Origin: Rothia aerolata
GTDB taxonomy: Bacteria > Actinomycetota > Actinomycetes > Actinomycetales > Micrococcaceae
NCBI RefSeq assembly: GCF_014635585.1
Contig: NZ_BMDC01000001.1
Span: 186,001 to 250,000 of the forward strand
Direction: 5' to 3'
Length of the DNA stretch: 64,000 nt
Part shown: positions 35,822 through 44,956 of the stretch, piece after piece
How positions within the stretch are numbered: position 1 is the first letter of the stretch
Layout: the number at the start of each line of letters is the position of its first letter
The notes under the pieces: generated by a model
Told to the model about the DNA's origin: nothing
Database searches by the model: none
Seen by the model: only the letters and a program-made list of their open reading frames with translations
Made by a program: the position numbers and the translations under genes

Positions 35822-36495
35822 AGGGTATCCTGCCAAGCAACGGAAGAGGCGCCCGCGGTCAGTGCGGCGAGCTGTTCCTCTAGTTCTGCCTTGGAAGCGG
35901 GGGAGTCAAAGACGCCGATGATAATGGAGGCCGAACCGGTGCCGTAGTCGGTGGTGTCTACGTGGATTCCTGCTGCCCGAAGTTCGTTTTCAAGTTTGCC
36001 AGCCTCGGCAAAGCTCGTTTCGATGGCTCCCATGCGCAGGCGGCGCCGGGGCACAAGTTCAGCTTCATCTAACACCTGAACCACCGCGTCGGTGTAGGCG
36101 CGAACCAGGCCGCCGGCACCGAGCTTAATGCCGCCGAAGTAGCGCACCACCACGGCGCAGATATCGGAGAGGTCCATGACCGACTCGTCCTCAGTTGAGG
36201 TCCGCCGGTTGAGGAGGGCCTGGAGCATGGGGATCCCGGCGGTACCGGCAGGTTCGCCGTCATCGGAAGAACGCTGGGTCTCTCGATCGGGGCCGAGAAC
36301 AAAGGCGGAGCAAACATGCCGGGCATCGTGGTACTTTTTCCGAATTTCTTCAATGTAAGCTCGAGCTTCACTCTCGGTTTGCACGCGTTTAACGTGACCA
36401 ATGAACTCTGATTTCTTAATCTCAAGTAGAGATTCAACCGGTTCAAAGCTGGATAGTACGGTGTATTGGTTGGCTCGGGATTCTTCAGCAGTCAC
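35812..36495 (-). CDS. YigZ/IMPACT family protein
   Basis: A 227-residue protein with the UPF0029/IMPACT N-terminal domain. Signatures are KKSEFIGHVKRV, SSDDGEPAGTAGIPML and the hallmark VVVRYFGGIKLGAGGLVRAYTDA. A C-terminal DUF1949-type ferredoxin-like domain follows. Its molecular role is not settled; the eukaryotic relative IMPACT modulates translation by binding Gcn1. Start GTG 36495 is the first in-frame start, and the ribosome-binding site is weak. It lies between rpsA and coaE on the opposite strand, next to the repeat element, a place where related genomes usually have rpsA and coaE adjacent. Confidence 0.88.
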   Translation of the reverse strand: MTAEESRANQYTVLSSFEPVESLLEIKKSEFIGHVKRVQTESEARAYIEEIRKKYHDARHVCSAFVLGPDRETQRSSDDGEPAGTAGIPMLQALLNRRTSTEDESVMDLSDICAVVVRYFGGIKLGAGGLVRAYTDAVVQVLDEAELVPRRRLRMGAIETSFAEAGKLENELRAAGIHVDTTDYGTGSASIIIGVFDSPASKAELEEQLAALTAGASSVAWQDTLWV

Positions 36496-36558
36496 CTAGC
36501 CAGTCTACGGCAGGTGGCCAAGTTGGCTCTAGAATAAGGGAGAGATGAAAGGGGAGTC

Positions 36559-37161
36559 ATGAAGAGAATTGGCCTCACTGGTGGAATCGGATCCGGTAAA
36601 TCCACCGTGGCGAAGATGTTTGAAGAGATGGGCGCGGTGATTATCGATGCCGATCAGATTTCCCGGGACCTCATGCGCCCGGGCAGCCCCGTTTTGGCGC
36701 AGGTCGCAGAAACCTTTGGCAATCAGATTCTCACCAACGATGGTCACCTGATTCGGCCGGAGCTGGCAAAGATTGTTTTTAGCGATAGTCAGGCGCGCGA
36801 GAAGCTGAACAGTATCGTGCACCCGGCGGTGCGGCGTCATTCTGCGCAACTGGCTGAAGAGGCTCAGGCTGCACCGGACTTCTCGGGGGTCATTATCGAG
36901 GACATCCCGCTACTGGCAGAAACCGGCCAGGCACATCGGTTCGACGCCGTGGTGGTGGTCGAGGTAGAACCGGATATTCGGCTTCAGCGCCTGGTGCAGC
37001 AGCGGGGTATGGCCGAGGATGACGCTCGGGCAAGAATGGCTACGCAGGCAAGTGATGAGCGGCGGCGAGAAATTGCAACCTGGGTGGTGGACAACTCGCG
37101 CAGCCTAGACGACACTCGTGCGCAGGTTGAGCAAATTTATTCAAGACTGCAAGATATGTGA
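36559..37161 (+). CDS. coaE: Dephospho-CoA kinase
   Basis: CoaE phosphorylates dephospho-CoA in the last step of coenzyme A synthesis. The 200-residue protein has the P-loop GLTGGIGSGKSTVA at the start, DADQISRDLM, the lid region RGMAEDDARARMATQ, and the terminal region WVVDNSRSLDDT. ATG 36559 has AAAGGGGAG upstream. It lies downstream of rpsA as in other actinobacteria, here separated by the repeat element and a YigZ gene. Some actinobacterial CoaE proteins carry an extra C-terminal UPF0157 domain; this one does not. Confidence 0.95.
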   Translation: MKRIGLTGGIGSGKSTVAKMFEEMGAVIIDADQISRDLMRPGSPVLAQVAETFGNQILTNDGHLIRPELAKIVFSDSQAREKLNSIVHPAVRRHSAQLAEEAQAAPDFSGVIIEDIPLLAETGQAHRFDAVVVVEVEPDIRLQRLVQQRGMAEDDARARMATQASDERRREIATWVVDNSRSLDDTRAQVEQIYSRLQDM

Positions 37162-37274
37162 CAAGAATATAAATCCTGCATAGCGCCTAGTCAGGGCTGA
37201 TTTTAAGAAAAAATACTAAGTCGCGCTGATGATTTTGTTGGTATCGCTGAGAAGCCCTGCCTATTATTTATAAG

Positions 37275-37297
37275 TCTCCCTTAATGGGAGATTTTGT
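37275..37297 (+). terminator. Short terminator between coaE and the BCCT gene
   Basis: TCTCCC-TTAAT-GGGAGA (37275-37291) followed by TTTTG. The stem is only 6 bp. The remaining bases of the gap are AT-rich and could hold the promoter of the transporter gene. Confidence 0.55.
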
Positions 37298-37351
37298 GGC
37301 GGGGTGGATCATTGACCGCCATGAGAAAGCGAAAATCCACCGGGTAAAACT

Positions 37352-39193
37352 GTGTTAAGCAAGCTTCATGACAAGCTGGGCTTGAGAACGAATCCACCGA
37401 TTTTCTTCTTCTCAGCAGGTTTTGTACTTCTCTTTACCATCGCGTTCGCACTCTTCCCCAATGCTGTGGGGCCAGCCTTTGACTCTATGGCGGCCTTCAT
37501 CATCAAATACCTGGGCTGGTTCTATGTTCTGGGTGTGGCCATTTTCTTCATCTTCCTGATTTATATGACCACCAGCCGGTTTGGTCGAATCAAGCTGGGT
37601 GATGACGATGCCGAGCCTGAATATTCTGGTCTTGCCTGGTTTGGCATGATGTTTGCCGCCGGCGTGGGTGCTGTGCTGCTCTTCTGGGGTGCGGCAGAGC
37701 CGATTACCCACTACGCGCGGCCGCCCTATGAGGGGGTTGAGCCACAGTCCCACCAGGCAATGATGGAAGCGCTGTCTATTGCTGACTGGCATATCGGCCT
37801 GGGTGTGTGGATTATTCTTCTGGTTCCGGGACTTGCCTTCGGCTACTTTACCTACAAGCGCAAGCTACCTCCCCGTGTTTCCTCCGTCTTCCAGCCTCTG
37901 CTGGGCGAGCGTATTCACGGCCCCATCGGTAAAACTATTGACTGCATCGCTATTATCTCTACCGTTTTCGGTATCGCCGTCTCGGTGGGCCTGGGTGCCC
38001 TACAGATTAACTCCGGTATCAATATCATGTACGGAGTGCCCTACGGTAGCTGGATTCAGGCCGCTATTATCGCTATCATCACCGCCGCTGGCGTGACCTC
38101 TGTGGTTGCCGGTATGGATAAGGGCGTGAAGATGATTTCTTACGTCAATATTCTGATGGCTATCGCCTTGATGCTCTTTATCCTCATGGCGGGCTCATCG
38201 CGCTACATCATTAACGGCACCATTGAATCCATCGGCTACTTCGCCCAGAAGCTACCGCAGATGCTCTTCTTCAACGATGCCCTCAATGACACCGGCTGGA
38301 TTGGATCCTGGACCGTCTTCTACTGGGCATGGACCGTTACCTGGGCCCCCTTCGTGGGACTTTTCGTGGCTAAGATTTCGCAGGGCCGCACCATCCGCCA
38401 GTACATTATTGCTGCGCTGTCGGGCCCGACCCTCTTCACTATGGTCTGGATTGGCGTTTTTGGTCTGTCGGCTTTCCACATTGAAGAAAACGAGGGCGGC
38501 ACCCTGGTGCAGACCGTGGTAGAAGAGGGAGATATTCCCGCTGCTCTCTTCGAGTTCCTCAGCCATTTCCCCGCCTATGGGCTGGTAGCGGCGGTGACTC
38601 TAATCGTCATTACCCTCTTCTTCGTCACTTCCATTGACTCGGCGGCGCTGGTGATGGACGCTATGGCAAACGGCCATGAAGATCCGGCTCCTAAGCGCCA
38701 GGGCGTTTTCTGGGCGGTATCCATTGGTCTGGTCTGTGCCATTATCTTGATGTTCTCCGGAGATAACGGTCTCAACGCCCTGCAGAACGTGATTATCGTG
38801 ATTGGTCTTCCGGTCTTTGTGCTGGGCTATCTACAGATGTGGATGATTGTGCGCGCTCTGCGGGAGGACGCCGGCGAGCTGCCTCCCATGCGCACCCGCC
38901 AGTGGAAGCAGGTAATCCCCATTGAGGAGTACCACCGCCGTGCTCAGGAAGATCATTCCTCGGTGGAGGAAGTTGTGATGCGCCCTGAATACGAGGTTGG
39001 TACCGAGCCTGAATATGAGTCTCTGGTTCCCAACACCGGCCAAATTCAGGTGATTACCGCTGAGGATATTGCTGAGGACGCCGCCAAGCACAAGAAAAAT
39101 TCTTCACCGGACACCGGGGCAACCCACACGGTTCGCGGTCAGAATGATGCCCCCTCGGTCAATATCAGATCTGGTCAGCGCAAGAAGTACTAG
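37352..39193 (+). CDS. BCCT-family betaine/choline/carnitine transporter
   Basis: The 613-residue protein has twelve membrane helices and the BCCT signature WTVFYWAWTVTWAPFVGLFVAKISQGRTIRQ. It also has FAAGVGAVLLFWGAAEP in helix 3-4, ending in the conserved GAAEP. Tryptophans of the aromatic box are visible in the signature helix. Members import glycine betaine, choline or similar solutes with sodium or protons, usually for osmotic protection. The C-terminal hydrophilic tail of about 100 residues may sense osmotic state, as in BetP. Start GTG 37352 lacks a strong ribosome-binding site. A terminator follows. Confidence 0.9.
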   Translation: MLSKLHDKLGLRTNPPIFFFSAGFVLLFTIAFALFPNAVGPAFDSMAAFIIKYLGWFYVLGVAIFFIFLIYMTTSRFGRIKLGDDDAEPEYSGLAWFGMMFAAGVGAVLLFWGAAEPITHYARPPYEGVEPQSHQAMMEALSIADWHIGLGVWIILLVPGLAFGYFTYKRKLPPRVSSVFQPLLGERIHGPIGKTIDCIAIISTVFGIAVSVGLGALQINSGINIMYGVPYGSWIQAAIIAIITAAGVTSVVAGMDKGVKMISYVNILMAIALMLFILMAGSSRYIINGTIESIGYFAQKLPQMLFFNDALNDTGWIGSWTVFYWAWTVTWAPFVGLFVAKISQGRTIRQYIIAALSGPTLFTMVWIGVFGLSAFHIEENEGGTLVQTVVEEGDIPAALFEFLSHFPAYGLVAAVTLIVITLFFVTSIDSAALVMDAMANGHEDPAPKRQGVFWAVSIGLVCAIILMFSGDNGLNALQNVIIVIGLPVFVLGYLQMWMIVRALREDAGELPPMRTRQWKQVIPIEEYHRRAQEDHSSVEEVVMRPEYEVGTEPEYESLVPNTGQIQVITAEDIAEDAAKHKKNSSPDTGATHTVRGQNDAPSVNIRSGQRKKY

Positions 39194-39223
39194 CCCCTCG
39201 CACAGCTGAAAATCGAGTATGAG

Positions 39224-39268
39224 CCGCCCGGCGCCGTCCTGCCTCAAGGACGCCGCCGGGCGGTTTTT
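39224..39268 (+). terminator. Intrinsic terminator of the BCCT gene
   Basis: A 17-bp stem (39224-39240 with 39247-39263; one mismatch) with a 6-nt loop, followed by TTTTTGC. Confidence 0.9.
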
Positions 39269-39345
39269 GCGCGTGATAGCGGGCGCGCTTGCCCTGACGG
39301 TGAAACACCATAGAGAGGTTCGCCCCGCGCCTGTAAGCTAGAGGC

Positions 39346-41493
39346 ATGAGTCTTGCCCAGAAGATTGAACGTGTTGTAGCGCCCTTTGAAGTAATCTCTG
39401 ACTACAAGCCAGCGGGCGACCAGCCCAAGGCTATAGCCGAGTTGACCGAGCGGGTCAATAACGGCGAAAAAGATATTGTGCTCATGGGTGCTACCGGTAC
39501 CGGTAAATCGGCTACCGCGGCATGGCTCATTGAATCGGTGCAGCGCCCCACCCTGGTGATGGTGCAGAACAAGACCCTGGCTGCCCAGCTGGCCAACGAG
39601 CTGCGGGAACTTCTGCCCAATAACGCGGTGGAGTACTTTGTCTCCTACTACGATTACTACCAGCCTGAGGCCTACGTTCCCCAGACTGATACCTTCATTG
39701 AAAAAGACTCCTCTATCAATGAGGAAGTCGAGCGTCTGCGCCACTCAGCCACCAACGCGCTGCTGACCCGCCGTGACGTCGTCGTTGTCTCCACAGTCTC
39801 CTGCATCTACGGCCTGGGTACCCCCGAAGAGTACATCGCGCAGATGGTGACCCTGAAGCAGGGGGAGGAGATTGACCGCGACGATTTGCTGCGGCAGTTC
39901 GTGAACATGCAGTACGTGCGCAATGATGTGGACTTTCACCGCGGCACCTTCCGGGTGCGTGGCGATACCGTGGAAATTATTCCCATGTACGAGGAAAACG
40001 CGATTCGCATTGAGTTCTTCGGCGATGAAATCGAGTCGATTTATACCCTGCACCCTCTGACCGGTGAGATTATCCGCGAAGAAACTGAGATGTATGTTTT
40101 CCCGGCGTCGCACTACGTTGCCGGTGCCGAGCGTATGGCCAAGGCGATTAAGTCCATTGAGGACGAGCTGGCAGACCGGCTGGAGGTTTTGGAGAGCCAG
40201 AACAAGCTGCTTGAGGCCCAGCGCCTGCGCATGCGCACCCAGTATGACCTAGAGATGATGGAGCAGATGGGCTTCTGCAACGGCATCGAGAACTACTCCC
40301 GCCATATTGACGGTCGCCCGGCGGGCTCAGCCCCGCACTGTCTGCTGGATTATTTTCCTGATGACTTTTTGCTGATTGTCGATGAGTCCCACGTGACCGT
40401 TCCCCAGATTGGCGGTATGTACGAGGGCGATATGAGCCGTAAGCGCACCCTGGTGGAGTTTGGTTTCCGCCTGCCCTCGGCTATGGATAACCGCCCGCTG
40501 AAGTGGGACGAATTTCTGGAACGTATTGGCCAGACGGTCTACCTCTCGGCGACCCCGGGCAAGTATGAACTGTCTCAGGCTGATGGCTACGTGGAGCAAA
40601 TTATTCGCCCCACAGGCCTAATTGATCCCGAGGTAATCGTCAAGCCCACCAAGGGGCAGATTGATGACCTACTCGAGGAGATTCGGGTGCGCGTTGATAA
40701 GGACGAGCGCGTGCTGGTAACCACGCTGACCAAGCGTATGGCAGAAGACCTAACCGAGTATCTATCCCAGCACGGGGTGCGGGTGCAGTACCTTCACTCC
40801 GACGTGGACACCCTCAAACGCGTGGAGCTTCTGCGCGAGCTACGCCTGGGTTCCTTCGACGTGCTGGTGGGTATTAACCTACTGCGCGAGGGTCTGGACC
40901 TTCCCGAGGTTTCTTTGGTTGCGATTCTGGACGCCGATAAGGAGGGGTTCCTGCGCTCGACTACCTCCCTGATTCAGACCATTGGTCGTGCGGCTCGAAA
41001 TGTCTCGGGCCAGGTGCACATGTATGCCGATAAGATAACCGACTCCATGCGCACCGCCATTGACGAGACTAACCGCCGTCGTGAGATTCAGCAGGCCTAT
41101 AACCTTGAGCACGGTATTGATCCGCAGCCGCTGCGGAAGAAGATTGCTGATATTACCGACCAGCTGGCGCGTGAGGAAGAGGATACTTCTGAGCTGCTGG
41201 CCCAGCGCAAGAAAGCTTCGGGCAAGACGGCGCCGGTTCAGAAGAAGGGCAAGAAGGTTGCTACTTCTACACCTGAGGCTGACGAGGTTCTGGCCCGGGC
41301 TGAGGCACGCGTGCGGGCAGATGGCCTGGCGGCTGCCCCGGCTGAGGACCTCATGGATTTGATTGAAGAGATGAGCGCTCAGATGATGAAGGCCGCCGAG
41401 GAACTGCAGTTTGAGCTGGCAGCTCGCTTGCGCGATGAGGTGGCGGATCTGAAGAAGGAACTGCGGCAGATGCAGCAGGCTGGTCACGCCTAA
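39346..41493 (+). CDS. uvrB: Excinuclease ABC subunit B
   Basis: UvrB is the damage-verifying helicase of nucleotide excision repair. The 715-residue protein has Walker [10 protein letters not shown], the beta-hairpin region [22 protein letters not shown] split over the usual tyrosines, Walker [19 protein letters not shown], helicase motif [11 protein letters not shown], and a C-terminal UVR domain that binds UvrC ([20 protein letters not shown] onward). ATG 39346 is the start; the upstream GTAAGCTAGAGG gives a weak site. I see no clear SOS box before it. uvrA lies 19 kb further on the same strand. Confidence 0.97.
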   Translation: MSLAQKIERVVAPFEVISDYKPAGDQPKAIAELTERVNNGEKDIVLMGATGTGKSATAAWLIESVQRPTLVMVQNKTLAAQLANELRELLPNNAVEYFVSYYDYYQPEAYVPQTDTFIEKDSSINEEVERLRHSATNALLTRRDVVVVSTVSCIYGLGTPEEYIAQMVTLKQGEEIDRDDLLRQFVNMQYVRNDVDFHRGTFRVRGDTVEIIPMYEENAIRIEFFGDEIESIYTLHPLTGEIIREETEMYVFPASHYVAGAERMAKAIKSIEDELADRLEVLESQNKLLEAQRLRMRTQYDLEMMEQMGFCNGIENYSRHIDGRPAGSAPHCLLDYFPDDFLLIVDESHVTVPQIGGMYEGDMSRKRTLVEFGFRLPSAMDNRPLKWDEFLERIGQTVYLSATPGKYELSQADGYVEQIIRPTGLIDPEVIVKPTKGQIDDLLEEIRVRVDKDERVLVTTLTKRMAEDLTEYLSQHGVRVQYLHSDVDTLKRVELLRELRLGSFDVLVGINLLREGLDLPEVSLVAILDADKEGFLRSTTSLIQTIGRAARNVSGQVHMYADKITDSMRTAIDETNRRREIQQAYNLEHGIDPQPLRKKIADITDQLAREEEDTSELLAQRKKASGKTAPVQKKGKKVATSTPEADEVLARAEARVRADGLAAAPAEDLMDLIEEMSAQMMKAAEELQFELAARLRDEVADLKKELRQMQQAGHA

Positions 41494-41534
41494 AATAGGG
41501 ACCGCACCGCGGATTGTGTCTGCACCATCACACC

Positions 41535-41572
41535 CCAAAATTATTTGATTTGTAAAGTAATTTTGGTGTAAG
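41535..41572 (+). promoter_or_regulatory. Candidate operator over the pyruvate oxidase promoter
   Basis: CCAAAATTA (41535-41543) and TAATTTTGG (41558-41566) are exact inverted repeats 14 nt apart. They bracket a -35-like TTTGAT (41544-41549), and the -10-like TGTAAG (41567-41572) follows directly. A regulator bound here would cover the promoter. Confidence 0.5.
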
Positions 41573-41619
41573 CTGAAGCCATAAAAGAAAACCACCACTC
41601 ACGAAAGAAGATGAGGACC

Positions 41620-43416
41620 ATGGCTAAAATCAGCGGTTCAGATGCACTCATGAAGGTTCTGCACGAATGGGGCATTAAGCGAATCTACGGCCTGCCCGGC
41701 GGCTCCTTCGACTCCACCATGAACGCAATTCACAACTGGCGTGACAAGATCGACTACATCGGCGTTCGTCATGAAGAAGTGGGCGGTTTGGCCGCCGTCG
41801 CCGAAGCAAAGCTAACCGGTCGCGTGGGCGTGATGATTGGCTCGGCAGGCCCCGGCGCTGCCCACCTGGTCAACCCCCTCTACGACGCCAAGGCAGATAA
41901 TATTCCGGTGCTGGCTCTCATTGGTCAGGTTCCCTCATCTCGAATGAACACCGACTACTTCCAGGAGATGCCGGAGAACCCCATGTTCGCCGACGCCAGC
42001 GTCTACAACCGCACCGTGATGACGGCGGAGCAGCTGCCCCAGGTGATTGATACCGCTATCCGCACTGCCTACGAGAAGAAGGGCCCCGCGGTTGTGGTAA
42101 TTCCCAAGGACTTCGGCTGGGCTGAAATTGAGGATTCCTACAAGTCCTCGGCCCAGACCTACCGCACCAACCAGTGGGAGCAGCCGGCTCGTGAGGAGGA
42201 TGTTCAGGAGGTTTTGGACCTGCTGGAGAAGTCCCACCGCCCCATCATTTACTTCGGTCGGGGTGTGAACGGTGCCGCTGACGAGCTGCGTGAACTGGGT
42301 CGGATTCTCAAGCTACCCATGCCTGCCACCTACCTGGCCAAGGAAATTCTAGAGGGCGACGAAGACTTCTACATGCACTCCACCGGCCGTTTGGCCACCA
42401 AGCCGGGTGTGGACGTAGCTCGGGCGGCTGACTTTGTTCTCTTCGCCGGAACTAACTTCGAGTTCCCCATGTTCTCCCAGGATGCCACCTTTGTGGACGT
42501 CAACCTGCGTTCCTCGGTGATTGGTGCCCGCCATCAGACCGCCCTGGGTATCATCGCAGACGTTCCCACCTTCCTGCGTCAGCTACTGGCAGCTGCCAAG
42601 GAGCGCTACGGTAATGACGGCGAGCGCTACACCGAGCGCGGCGTTGACCACACCGCCTGGTTCGAGGCTGCTCTTGAAGATAAGAAGCAGTGGGAGGCCT
42701 GGATTGCTGAGCGTGCTGCCCGCACTGAGGGAACCATTGGTTTTGAGTACACCTACAAGCTGATCAATGAGATGGCGGCTGATAACGCTGTCTTTGGTGT
42801 AGATGTTGGAAATGTCAACATCGCCGTTGCCCGCCTGCTGGATTTGGGTAAGGATCGCCGCCAGGTGACCTCACCGCTGTATGCCACTATGGGCTTTGGT
42901 CTTCCCGCAGGTATTGCTGCCGGTCTTGAGTACTCCGACCGCGAGGTGTGGACTCTCTCCGGCGACGGCGCCTCAGCTATGGTCATTCCCGACATTATTA
43001 CCCAGGCAGAGCACAAGCTGCCGGTGATGAACCTTGTCTTCACCAATAAGTCCCTGGGCTTTATCGAGGCTGAGCAGGACGATACCCACCAGCCCCACTC
43101 CGGTATTGATCTCTCCGATGTTGATTTTGCCAAGGTAGCTGAAGGCTTTGGCGTTCGCGGCTTCACCGTTGATAAGGCGGAGGATTTGAAGTCTACCCTC
43201 GAAGCGGCACAGGCTGTGACTCGCGAAGGCAAGCCGGTTCTGGTGGACATCAAGATTTCCAATGACCGTCTGCTGCCGGTTGAACAGTTCCCGCACCGCC
43301 GCACCGGCCACCCCGCCGTGATTGAGGACTTCAACGAGTTCGTTGAGCACTTTGAAGCTGAGGGTCTGGAACCCTTCGGTGAAATCCTCGACCGCCACGG
43401 TGTAGAGAGCTTCTAG
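41620..43416 (+). CDS. Pyruvate oxidase (POX/SpxB type, thiamine diphosphate and FAD)
   Basis: The protein of about 598 residues is close along its length to phosphate-dependent pyruvate oxidases of lactobacilli and streptococci, more than to E. coli PoxB. Shared segments include VRHEEVGGLAAVAEAKLTG with the catalytic Glu, GSAGPGAAHLVNPLYDAK, LALIGQ, and the thiamine diphosphate motif GDGASAMV...VFTNKSLGFIEAEQDDT. It lacks the C-terminal membrane helix of the E. coli enzyme. The expected reaction is pyruvate + phosphate + O2 to acetyl phosphate + CO2 + H2O2. Two ATG codons compete; I prefer 41620 because GAAAGAAG then has a proper distance, with 41611 as the alternative. An inverted repeat overlaps the promoter. 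Confidence 0.88.
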   Translation: MAKISGSDALMKVLHEWGIKRIYGLPGGSFDSTMNAIHNWRDKIDYIGVRHEEVGGLAAVAEAKLTGRVGVMIGSAGPGAAHLVNPLYDAKADNIPVLALIGQVPSSRMNTDYFQEMPENPMFADASVYNRTVMTAEQLPQVIDTAIRTAYEKKGPAVVVIPKDFGWAEIEDSYKSSAQTYRTNQWEQPAREEDVQEVLDLLEKSHRPIIYFGRGVNGAADELRELGRILKLPMPATYLAKEILEGDEDFYMHSTGRLATKPGVDVARAADFVLFAGTNFEFPMFSQDATFVDVNLRSSVIGARHQTALGIIADVPTFLRQLLAAAKERYGNDGERYTERGVDHTAWFEAALEDKKQWEAWIAERAARTEGTIGFEYTYKLINEMAADNAVFGVDVGNVNIAVARLLDLGKDRRQVTSPLYATMGFGLPAGIAAGLEYSDREVWTLSGDGASAMVIPDIITQAEHKLPVMNLVFTNKSLGFIEAEQDDTHQPHSGIDLSDVDFAKVAEGFGVRGFTVDKAEDLKSTLEAAQAVTREGKPVLVDIKISNDRLLPVEQFPHRRTGHPAVIEDFNEFVEHFEAEGLEPFGEILDRHGVESF

Positions 43417-43463
43417 GGAGCCTTCCGCCCCGCGGGGCACATTGGTTGAGGGGTGCTTCTTGA

Positions 43464-43521
43464 AGGACGCCGCCGCGCGGCTTTCCTGCCTGAGGGCAGG
43501 GGAGTCGGGTGGCGGCGTCCT
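43464..43521. terminator. Branched hairpin between convergent genes
   Basis: AGGACGCCGCC (43464-43474) pairs exactly with GGCGGCGTCCT (43511-43521). Inside, CCTGCC and GGCAGG (43485-43500) make a second stem. It separates the pyruvate oxidase gene from the convergent HxlR gene. Confidence 0.8.
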
Positions 43522-43540
43522 CGTCTTTAAAGTGCCCGCT

Positions 43541-43918
43541 CTACGAAGCCTGCTGGGCGTCGTAGCGCTCGCGGTTGGCCTCTACCTCAGCTAGGTGGGT
43601 TTCGGCCCAGGCGCGCAGGGTAGACATGGGCTCAATGAGGGTAGCTCCCAGGTCGGTGAGGGTGTAATCAACCCTGACGGGCACGCTGGCTGTAACGGTT
43701 CGACTCACCAGGCCGTCGCGTTCCATGGAGCGAAGAGTCTCGGTGAGTACCTTGGGGGAGATTCCCTGAATCTGACTCTTAAGGTCGCCAAACCGGGCTG
43801 TGCCCTGGGAGAGCACGGCAACAATCATGGGTGTCCAGCGGTCGGTGAGGTGGCGCAAAACGGTGCGGGAGGGGCAGGCGGCGTTAAGAATGTTGGGGGC
43901 GAATTCAAATTTTTCCAT
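43541..43918 (-). CDS. HxlR-family transcriptional regulator
   Basis: A 125-residue winged-helix protein. It has the HxlR hallmark of an N-terminal Cys in CPSRTVLRHLTDRWTPMIVAVL (Cys15), then the recognition part GISPKVLTETLRSMERDGLVSR and the wing VRVDYTLTDLGATL. In relatives such as YodB, HypR and QorR the N-terminal Cys senses quinones or disulfide stress. It is divergent from an SDR-like gene over 91 bp, the usual layout for an HxlR regulator and its target. ATG 43918 is the start; the ribosome-binding site is GGAAG. Confidence 0.92.
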   Translation of the reverse strand: MEKFEFAPNILNAACPSRTVLRHLTDRWTPMIVAVLSQGTARFGDLKSQIQGISPKVLTETLRSMERDGLVSRTVTASVPVRVDYTLTDLGATLIEPMSTLRAWAETHLAEVEANRERYDAQQAS

Positions 43919-44009
43919 TTTTCTTCCAATAGTTACGTTGAGGTACCTAGTTCCTAAAAGTTACTATTGAGTATATCAAGGGGCGAAAGCCCACAACAGG
44001 AAAGGAAAG
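43919..44009. promoter_or_regulatory. Divergent promoter/operator, HxlR and SDR-like genes
   Basis: The 8-bp palindrome AGGTACCT (43941-43948) lies between two direct copies of AGTTAC (43931-43936 and 43959-43964). These symmetric and repeated words, in the only space between the two genes, are good candidates for the HxlR binding site. Confidence 0.45.
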
Positions 44010-44645
44010 ATGATGAAGATTGCAGTGATCGGTGCTTCGGGCATGGTTGGTTCTCGCGTGGTAGCAGAGGCTGTGGCTCGCGGCCATGAGGTTGATGCCT
44101 ATACCCGCTCAGGTAAGGAAGTTGAGGGAGCCACCGCGCACAAACTTCAGCTAGCCAACACCGCCGAAACCACCGCCGTCATTAATAGCCACGACTTCAC
44201 CGTGATTACCGTGACCGGCGACCGGGCAAACCTTGACTACTCTGAGGTCTCTCAGGCTCACGCGGATTTGATCGCCGCAGCTCCGCAGGGCCGGTTCCTG
44301 GTGGTGGGCGGCGCTGGTTCTCTCTATGAGAACGGCGCGCAAGCCTACACCAACTGGACCGAAGACAACCCCTACCTGGCAGAGGCTTCTGCTTTCGCCA
44401 AGGTCTACGACCGCTATATCGCTGAGGCAGGGGAGCTGAAGTGGTCTATGATTTCCCCTTCACCCGTGATTGCTCCCGGTGTGCGAACCGGCGAGGTTGT
44501 TCTGGGCTCAGATGAGGCGGTAGGTCAGTTCGTCTCTGCTGAAGATTTCGCTATTGCCATTGTTGATGAGGCAGAGCAAGGCAGCTTTACCGGTAAGCGT
44601 TTCACTGCGGCCTCTAAGAATGAGCAGGCTGCCCAGGGCAAGTAA
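44010..44645 (+). CDS. NAD(P)-binding SDR-like protein (NmrA/YwnB type)
   Basis: A 211-residue single Rossmann domain. The dinucleotide motif is IAVIGASGMVGSRVVAEA at the N-terminus. FLVVGGAGSLYENG and WSMISPSPVIAPG follow the pattern of atypical short-chain dehydrogenases such as YwnB and the HSCARG/NmrA group. It lacks the canonical Tyr-x-x-x-Lys. The function is probably redox sensing or quinone/flavin reduction, judged only from the family and the divergent HxlR regulator. ATG 44010 has AGGAAAGGAAAG upstream; 44013 is a second possible ATG. A long palindrome starts 12 bp after the stop. Confidence 0.85.
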   Translation: MMKIAVIGASGMVGSRVVAEAVARGHEVDAYTRSGKEVEGATAHKLQLANTAETTAVINSHDFTVITVTGDRANLDYSEVSQAHADLIAAAPQGRFLVVGGAGSLYENGAQAYTNWTEDNPYLAEASAFAKVYDRYIAEAGELKWSMISPSPVIAPGVRTGEVVLGSDEAVGQFVSAEDFAIAIVDEAEQGSFTGKRFTAASKNEQAAQGK

Positions 44646-44657
44646 CTATCCTCCGCG

Positions 44658-44721
44658 AGGGGCCACATATCGTTCACTTTTTGCCTGATTTCAGGGGAAA
44701 AGTGAACGATATGTGGCCCCT
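44658..44721. repeat. Palindrome with 24-bp perfect arms
   Basis: Bases 44658-44681 and 44698-44721 are exact reverse complements. The 16-nt loop itself holds CCTGA-TT-TCAGG. The arm contains GTTCACTTT, also found in the palindromic element at 1371. It follows the SDR-like gene by 12 bp and may end its transcript. Confidence 0.9.
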
Positions 44722-44803
44722 TGCGGCCTTGGCTGTAAGCAAGAACTCAGCTACTCCGCAGTGAAGTCACCCGCTATTTACTCAGTAGGCGAGCTAAGTC
44801 ATG

Positions 44804-44918
44804 TAGACTATTTCAACGAGCAAGGGAGTATCCCACAAACTGTTCTTTCGTCAGCACGAAAACCGAGGGCGTTTTTCCGGAAGAACATGCCTTGAAGTGA
44901 GGGCGGGAGAGACTTGTG
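44804..44918 (+). promoter_or_regulatory. Candidate yybP-ykoY (manganese) riboswitch and its promoter
   Basis: A -10-like TAGACT (44804-44809) is followed from about 44818 by a fold matching the yybP-ykoY plan. The outer stem is CAAG (44821-44824)/CTTG (44913-44916). The invariant GGAGTA follows the left strand. The second stem is TCCC/GGGA, and GAGA precedes the closing CTTG (family form GCAAGA-CC). Within it, TGTTCTT pairs with AAGAACA (44841-44847 with 44881-44887), giving a multi-way junction. The family senses Mn2+ and is known upstream of TerC-family genes, as here. Recognised by eye only. Confidence 0.72.
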
Positions 44919-44956
44919 GCAATTGGCAAATCCAACCCACAAGAAAGGCTCCCATA

